In this document: positions 42,113-46,420 of the stretch, piece by piece
How positions within the stretch are numbered: position 1 is the first letter of the stretch
How the letters are laid out: each line of letters opens with the position of its first letter
Assembly (NCBI GenBank): GCA_016234535.1
Contig: JACRBH010000237.1
Span: forward strand, 1 to 46,420
DNA from: Chloroflexota bacterium
GTDB lineage: Bacteria > Chloroflexota > Anaerolineae > Anaerolineales > Villigracilaceae
DNA length: 46,420 nucleotides
Direction: 5' to 3'
Position numbers and translations under genes: made by a program
Notes under the pieces: generated by a model
What the model was told of the DNA's origin: nothing
What the model saw: the letters and a program-made list of their open reading frames with translations, nothing else
The model's database searches: none

Positions 42113-42204
42113 ACTCACCTTACGCAGTTTTCTTCAAGAAGCCTGTTTTTTTGTTTGGACTGCGGACTAAAGTCCGCAGTCCAACTTTTTTGCGTAAGGT
42201 GAGT
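42113..42204. mobile_element. MITE-like element at the leuS stop codon
   Basis: ACTCACC (42113-42119) and GGTGAGT (42198-42204) ends, flanked by the direct repeat TACTT (42108-42112, 42205-42209); read in the leuS direction the duplicated target is AAGTA, the same as at the sigma-factor copy. The perfect hairpin GGACTGCGGACT/AGTCCGCAGTCC lies inside. It begins 2 bases past the leuS stop. Its 43 right-end bases equal those of the copy at 11066-11155. Confidence 0.75.
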
Positions 42205-42210
42205 TACTTA

Positions 42211-44697
42211 CTAAACTACAATACTCACCAGGCGCCGACTCGCCACGATCACTTTCTTCGGCTCCCTGCCTACCAAAAACTTCTGGACAGTTTCCAAAGC
42301 CAGCGCCGCAGACTTAATCTCATCTTCGGTTGCCTCGGCTGGGACAGTGATTCGGTCACGTACCTTACCGTTGATCTGGACGGGCAATTCGATGGAGTCT
42401 TCCTTCGTAGCGGCTTCGTCAACGATGGGCCATTGTTGTGTGTGAATCGAATATGGCTTGCCCAAGTGCGCCCATAATTCCTCGGCGATGTGCGGTGTGA
42501 CAGGAGCCATCATCTTCAAGTAGATTTCCAAGGCTTCTGACCACTCCGCGCTTCCAGCCGCGCCCGCTTCACGCGCTTTATACATTTCATTCATCAATTC
42601 CATCAGGGATGAAATGATCGTGTTGAATTCAAAATTCTCGTAGTCGCGAGTCACCTTGCGCAGGGTCTGGTGAACCTTTCGGCGCAGATTCTTTCGCACC
42701 TCGTCCGTTCCTGTCCGTGAATCCGTTATAGAGTCCGTTGGAGAATCAGTGAACAACGTCCACACACGCCTCACCCAACGAACAGCCCCTTCAATGCCCT
42801 GCGAATCCCACGGCGCGCCCATTTCCCAACGCGCAAAGAACATGATGTAAGCGCGCACACTGTCTGCGCCATATTTGTTCACCAGCACATCGGGCGCGAT
42901 CACGTTGCCTTTACTCTTTGACATCTTGTCGCCGTCTTCGCCCAGCACCATGCCTTGATTGCGCAATTGCAGCATCGGCTCGTGGCCTTCCACAATGCCC
43001 GCATCGCGCAGCGCCTTGTGGAAGAAGCGCGTGTACAGCAAATGCATCGTAGCATGTTCAATGCCGCCCGTGTACGTGTCAACGGGCATCCAGTAATCAT
43101 ATTCGGCGGGGTCGAACGGGCCCTTATCATAATGCGGCGACAGATAACGCAAGTGATACCACGACGAACACATAAAAGTGTCCATCGTATCGGTCTCGCG
43201 CGTGGCAGGTCCATTACACACGGGGCAGGTGGTGTTCTTCCACGTCGGGTGCAGTTTCAATGGGCTTTCACCAGTTGGCCGCCACTCCACATCTTCGGGC
43301 AATGTCACTGGCAGTTGATCATCGGGCACGGGATTCCAGCCATGTATCTCGCAATTGACCATCGGGATCGGCGCGCCCCAATAACGCTGGCGCGAGATCA
43401 ACCAATCGCGATAACGATAGTTAACCGATTCTTTTCCGATGCCCTGTTTAGCCAACCAGTCCAACACCTTCGCGATGCCAGGATTCTTTCTTCCTTTTTC
43501 CGTGTTGACCTTCGTCCCGTTCAACATGCCTGAGTTGACCATTACGCCTGGTCCCACATAAGCGGCATTCATCTCCGCTCCATCCGCATCAGACTTAACC
43601 TCGGGCTGGATTACAAAAACTATCGGCAGTTCATACTTTTTGGCAAAAGCAAAATCGCGTTCGTCATGCGCAGGCACAGCCATAATCGCACCCGTGCCGT
43701 AGGACATCATCACATAGTCCGCGATCCAAATTGGGATACGCGCCTGATTGACTGGGTTAATGGCGTACGCGCCTGTGAACACGCCTGTCTTTTCCTTGTC
43801 CACGGCGCCGCGTTGAATTTCGGTTTGACGCGCGGCTTGTGTTTTGTATTCTTCAACAGCCACTTTATTTTCAGGCGTGGTGATCTCATTCACCAACGGA
43901 TGCTCTGGCGAGAACACCATGAAGGTCGCGCCCCACAACGTATCTGGACGGGTGGTGAATATCTCGACATCATGGTTGCCAATTTCAGTCTTGAATACAA
44001 CAGAGGCGCCTTCACTGCGGTCGATCCAATTTGTCTGCAAAGTCTTGACCGTTTGCGGCCAGTCAATGCCGTCGAAGTTCAACAATTCGTCTGCGTATTT
44101 TGTCGCCCTAAAGAACCATTGATCCAGATCCTTCTTGATGACAGGCGTGCCGCATCTTTCGCAGTGACGGTCATCGCCCCAGACCTGCTCACGCGCCAGT
44201 GTTGTATTGCAATGCGGGCACCAGTCCACGGCAGACATTTTGCGATAAGCCAGACCCATCTTGTACAACTGAATGAAGAACCATTCAGTCCACTTGTAAT
44301 ATTCGGGTGAAGCCGATACCGCCTCGCGTTCCCAGTCGAACATCGCACCCATCGACTTCATCTGCCTGCGCATCCGCTCGATGTTTTGGAATGTCCGCTT
44401 CATGGGATGGACGCCGTCTTTGATCGCCGCATTTTCCGCGGGCAGACCAAACGCATCAAAGCCCATAGGGAACAATACGTTGTAGCCCTTCATCCGCATG
44501 AAACGCGCGCGCGCATCGGACGGGGTCATTGCATACCAGTGACCGATGTGCAGGTCACCGCTCGGGTAAGGCAGCATAGTCAACGCGTAATGCTTCGGCC
44601 TGCTATTATCGATCACCGAGCGGTACAACTTATCCGCTTCCCATTTTTGTTGCCATTTCGATTCAACTTCTTTATGGTTGTAATGTATGTCAGTCAT
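42211..44697 (-). CDS. leuS: Leucyl-tRNA synthetase with repeat-derived insert
   Basis: 828 residues, class I synthetase charging tRNA-Leu. HIGH motif in YPSGDLHIGHWYAM near residue 45, editing domain with TLWGATFMVFSPEHPL, zinc-like Cys pairs (CPHC...CERC, CPVC), KMSKS in EDGDKMSKSKGNVI, and the anticodon-binding C-terminal part. Start ATG 44697 has GAGGAA 4 bases upstream. Between VWTLF and LRRKVHQTLRKV, residues about 650-665 (TDSPTDSITDSRTGTD) are encoded by a copy of the dispersed TCCGTT repeat; the frame stays open. A 32-codon ORF precedes the gene. An inverted-repeat element sits directly after the stop codon. Confidence 0.96.
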   Translation of the reverse strand: MTDIHYNHKEVESKWQQKWEADKLYRSVIDNSRPKHYALTMLPYPSGDLHIGHWYAMTPSDARARFMRMKGYNVLFPMGFDAFGLPAENAAIKDGVHPMKRTFQNIERMRRQMKSMGAMFDWEREAVSASPEYYKWTEWFFIQLYKMGLAYRKMSAVDWCPHCNTTLAREQVWGDDRHCERCGTPVIKKDLDQWFFRATKYADELLNFDGIDWPQTVKTLQTNWIDRSEGASVVFKTEIGNHDVEIFTTRPDTLWGATFMVFSPEHPLVNEITTPENKVAVEEYKTQAARQTEIQRGAVDKEKTGVFTGAYAINPVNQARIPIWIADYVMMSYGTGAIMAVPAHDERDFAFAKKYELPIVFVIQPEVKSDADGAEMNAAYVGPGVMVNSGMLNGTKVNTEKGRKNPGIAKVLDWLAKQGIGKESVNYRYRDWLISRQRYWGAPIPMVNCEIHGWNPVPDDQLPVTLPEDVEWRPTGESPLKLHPTWKNTTCPVCNGPATRETDTMDTFMCSSWYHLRYLSPHYDKGPFDPAEYDYWMPVDTYTGGIEHATMHLLYTRFFHKALRDAGIVEGHEPMLQLRNQGMVLGEDGDKMSKSKGNVIAPDVLVNKYGADSVRAYIMFFARWEMGAPWDSQGIEGAVRWVRRVWTLFTDSPTDSITDSRTGTDEVRKNLRRKVHQTLRKVTRDYENFEFNTIISSLMELMNEMYKAREAGAAGSAEWSEALEIYLKMMAPVTPHIAEELWAHLGKPYSIHTQQWPIVDEAATKEDSIELPVQINGKVRDRITVPAEATEDEIKSAALALETVQKFLVGREPKKVIVASRRLVSIVV
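42702..42742 (-). repeat. Dispersed repeat copy embedded in leuS
   Basis: 33 of 41 bases match the copy at 336-376, including GAGTCCGTTG and GTCCGTTCC. It encodes the TDS-rich linker of LeuRS in a place where the family has a variable loop. The same frame of the intergenic copy would read STDSVTDSRMGTD. Confidence 0.7.
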
Positions 44698-44719
44698 TCG
44701 TTCCTCATTGATGTCACCT

Positions 44720-44818
44720 TCAAATGTCAATTGCCAAAGTTCGGGCTTGCTTAAAGATAAGGAGGCGTGGAAGAAGAGGCCCCTGTTTCCAGAAGATGTA
44801 GTTAATACGAATGTTCAT
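44720..44818 (-). CDS. 32-residue upstream ORF / possible leader peptide of leuS
   Basis: ATG 44818 has an ideal AAGGAGG five bases upstream and opens 32 codons (MNIRINYIFWKQG...), stopping 22 bases before the leuS start. It contains five leucine codons (two CTT-CTT-like pairs and a TTG) in its second half, as PLLPRLL and TLA. That content fits a leader peptide that measures leucyl-tRNA, but no clear terminator/antiterminator pair is seen between it and leuS, so a translational-coupling role is equally possible. Confidence 0.5.
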   Translation of the reverse strand: MNIRINYIFWKQGPLLPRLLIFKQARTLAIDI

Positions 44819-44843
44819 GCGTGCCTCCTTTTAGTTTCGGAAT

Positions 44844-44891
44844 GCGGACTTTAGTCCGCTTGGAATGGGTAAAACGCAGACTAAAGTCTGC
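44844..44891. repeat. Two tandem GACTWWAGTC palindromes
   Basis: GCGGACTTTAGTCCGC (44844-44859) and GCAGACTAAAGTCTGC (44876-44891), both perfect hairpins, between ilvE and the leuS leader ORF. The second, on the minus strand, is followed by GTTTTA and could weakly terminate ilvE. They share their core with the MITE-like elements. Confidence 0.6.
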
Positions 44892-44903
44892 ACTCCATAT
44901 AAA

Positions 44904-45827
44904 TTATTTAACCAACGTCATCCATCCATACCTATCAGGGATTTCTCCGCTGATAATGCCAAAGAACTGATCCTGGATTTGTTTCGTGACCGGGCCGCGT
45001 GAGCCGTTTCCGATCTTGATCCTATCCACCGAGCGGATGGGTGTCACTTCCACGGCTGTGCCCGTGAAGAAGAGTTCATCGGCCACGTATAGCATCTCGC
45101 GCGGAAAATTTTCTTCACGGACTTCGTAACCCAATTCACGCGCGACGGCAATAATATAACTGCGGTTCACGCCCAATAAAATGGATGCGCCCACGGGCGG
45201 GGTGTAGATCGCGCCGCGATACACAACAAAGATATTCTCGCCGCTCCCCTCGCTGACATGGCCGTTGACATCCAGCGTGATGCCTTCCATGTATCCCAGG
45301 TCATTGGCTTCCATGGTTACAAAGCCAGAGTTGACATAGTTGCCGCCAGCCTTCGTCATGCCTGCATGGGTATCGGGAGCCATGCGCCGCCAACTGCTGA
45401 CCATTACATCCACGCCATTTTTTATGCCATCAGCGCCCATCAGAGGGCCAAAGTCAAAGGCCATGATGGCAAATTCAGTTTGTGCGCCGCGCGCATCCAG
45501 TGTGATTGTCCCAGTACCTTTGTATGCCAGCGGGCGAATATAACAGGCATTCAATCCGTTGCGGCGCACAGTCTCGATGATGGCGGAAGAAATTTGTTCC
45601 TGTGTATATGGCAAATCCATGCGCAGTACTCGACATGAGTCGAACAGTCTCTGAACGTGAGGATCAAGTCCTAGAATCGCTGGACCAGCTTTGGTTGAGT
45701 ATGACCGAATTCCCTCGAACACGCTCGAACCGTAATGCAGGGCATGCGTCGTGATATGAACGTTCGCCTCATCCCATTTTACGAATTGACCGTTATGCCA
45801 GATCCATTCCGTTTTTGAAATAGCCAT
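44904..45827 (-). CDS. ilvE: Branched-chain amino acid aminotransferase
   Basis: 307 residues, fold-type IV PLP enzyme for the last step of Leu/Ile/Val synthesis. Seen: WHNGQFVKWDEANVHITTHALHYGSSVFEGIR at the N-terminus, active-site Lys in MTKAGGNYVNS, the phosphate-binding EGSGENIFVV block, and TGTAVEVTPIRSVD near the end. All are canonical for IlvE. ATG 45827 has GAGGAG 6 bases upstream. A T-box leader with a Leu-type specifier lies directly in front, so expression should rise when tRNA-Leu is uncharged. leuS follows on the same strand. Confidence 0.96.
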   Translation of the reverse strand: MAISKTEWIWHNGQFVKWDEANVHITTHALHYGSSVFEGIRSYSTKAGPAILGLDPHVQRLFDSCRVLRMDLPYTQEQISSAIIETVRRNGLNACYIRPLAYKGTGTITLDARGAQTEFAIMAFDFGPLMGADGIKNGVDVMVSSWRRMAPDTHAGMTKAGGNYVNSGFVTMEANDLGYMEGITLDVNGHVSEGSGENIFVVYRGAIYTPPVGASILLGVNRSYIIAVARELGYEVREENFPREMLYVADELFFTGTAVEVTPIRSVDRIKIGNGSRGPVTKQIQDQFFGIISGEIPDRYGWMTLVK

Positions 45828-45841
45828 TCGAGACTCCTCAA

Positions 45842-46090
45842 AACAAAAATTCCTTCATCCACATCAGGGACGAAGGAATACTCCGCGGTACCACCCAAAT
45901 TACGTTAGACAACTAACGTCACTTTGTTGCTATAACGGGCTTTCCCGTCATCGACTACTGCGTATTTCATCGATGAAGTCCTCTTGCGAGAAACAGGCGA
46001 GTTCGGTCTTAAGTGTCCCGTTGACACTAGCGCTGGGCTTCCACCTCACTCTCCCAACTCGCTGACGGGTAACCTACTACTCCTGCCGTG
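45842..46090 (-). promoter_or_regulatory. T-box riboswitch (Leu specifier CTC) before ilvE
   Basis: The T-box core AATTTGGGTGGTACCGCGG is at 45901-45883. Stem I is recognisable from AGCGAG, GAGAGTGAGGTGGAAGCCC, and on its 3' side GAACTCGCC, where the specifier after GAA reads CTC (Leu). The competing terminator is ATTCCTTC/GAAGGAAT (45879-45849) followed by TTTTGTTTT. Uncharged tRNA-Leu should favour the antiterminator and switch ilvE on. Confidence 0.92.
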
Positions 46091-46110
46091 ACTTTTCAAT
46101 TTTTAATTTG

Positions 46111-46183
46111 TGGACCCAGAGGGATTCGAACCCTCGACCTTCTCAATGCCATTGAGACGCGCTCCCAACTGCGCTATGGGCCC
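46111..46183 (-). tRNA. tRNA-Ala (anticodon GGC)
   Basis: 73 nt. Acceptor GGGCCCA/TGGGTCC with the G3-U70 pair that marks alanine, D arm AGCGCAGTTGGGAGCG, anticodon stem TCTCA/TGAGA with loop ATGGCAT (GGC), T arm GGGTTCGAATCC. Ends in A73 with no encoded CCA. Confidence 0.95.
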
Positions 46184-46304
46184 TGGACGATTTTTGATTT
46201 TCAATTTCAATTTCAGATTTACGATTTGGATTGGTTTATTGTAATCGTCAACACTTGCGCCAGCGCGCAAGCGCAGGTGTCCAAAATCGTTATTCGTAAA
46301 TCTG

Positions 46305-46377
46305 TGGACCTGAGGGGATTCGAACCCCTGGCCTCCTCAGTGCGATTGAGGCGCGCTCCCAACTGCGCTACAGGCCC
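46305..46377 (-). tRNA. tRNA-Ala (anticodon CGC)
   Basis: 73 nt. Acceptor GGGCCTG/CAGGTCC with G3-U70, anticodon stem CCTCA/TGAGG with loop ATCGCAC (CGC), T arm GGGGTTCGAATCCCC. Close relative of the neighbouring GGC tRNA. The 121 bp between them hold a CACTTGCGCC/GGCGCAAGTG-like hairpin of the same type as at 19550. Confidence 0.95.
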
Positions 46378-46420
46378 ATGTTCAAGGCGAACCGTATTCT
46401 ACCTGAGGCATTTGGGAATG

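Noticed and set aside
42211..44697. leuS insert as a sequencing or assembly error
   Set aside because: The frame stays open, flanking motifs are intact and the repeat has diverged by about 20 percent from the other copies.

Overview
The window reads as a chromosomal piece of a Gram-positive-like or monoderm bacterium, most probably a Chloroflexi of class Anaerolineae. I infer this from gene content, not from any search: S-layer (SLH) domains with a Gly-Cys...Asn-Phe-Cys-Pro signature, an NBR1-like Ig domain joined to a CAP domain in a lipoprotein, PpgK polyphosphate glucokinase, many PAS/GAF sensors, a T-box leader on a branched-chain aminotransferase gene, and dense short palindromic repeats.

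Layout. 1-2.8 kb is accessory: a cut-off hypothetical gene, an MNT nucleotidyltransferase antitoxin with a wrecked HepT partner, a repeat cluster, and a DUF4062 protein fused to a DnaB-like helicase core whose ATPase residues are altered. 2.8-10.2 kb (minus strand) holds a CrtI-like oxidoreductase, two secreted proteins (DUF4352-like lipoprotein, SGNH-SLH hydrolase), methylglyoxal synthase, a DUF5615/DUF433 toxin-antitoxin pair with a phased operator, PpgK and a DinB-like protein. 10.4-13.5 kb (plus strand) holds an ECF sigma/anti-sigma pair split by a small inverted-repeat element carrying a terminator, a DUF1684 gene, then response regulator-thpR-rsfS. 13.6-19.1 kb (minus) holds ndk, a 1178-residue TPR protein full of PDWL repeats, and a pyrimidine-nucleoside phosphorylase. 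19.7-25.2 kb (plus) holds small membrane proteins, an rRNA-methyltransferase-like protein, an NBR1-CAP lipoprotein, DUF2721 and an aldo/keto reductase.

25.5-41.6 kb (minus) is the most interesting part: two transcription units that look like one sensory system for one-carbon/methyl compounds. Unit A is corrinoid protein - URO-D-type methyltransferase - histidine kinase with seven PAS and two GAF domains - response regulator - REC/PAS/GAF/HD-GYP phosphodiesterase, all overlapping or 1 bp apart. Unit B is a MEDS-domain sensor followed by a 1743-residue protein with an N-terminal four-cysteine module, five PAS, four GAF and an HD-GYP output. The two giants and the kinase share duplicated modules, and a 14-bp motif lies upstream of both units. 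The plausible chain is methyl donor -> corrinoid/MEDS sensing -> phosphorelay -> c-di-GMP breakdown.

42-46.4 kb (minus) holds leuS, with an in-frame copy of the dispersed repeat from the left end of the window and a 32-codon upstream ORF, ilvE with a T-box leader whose specifier reads as CTC (Leu), and two alanine tRNA genes. No CRISPR array, rRNA or complete insertion sequence was seen.
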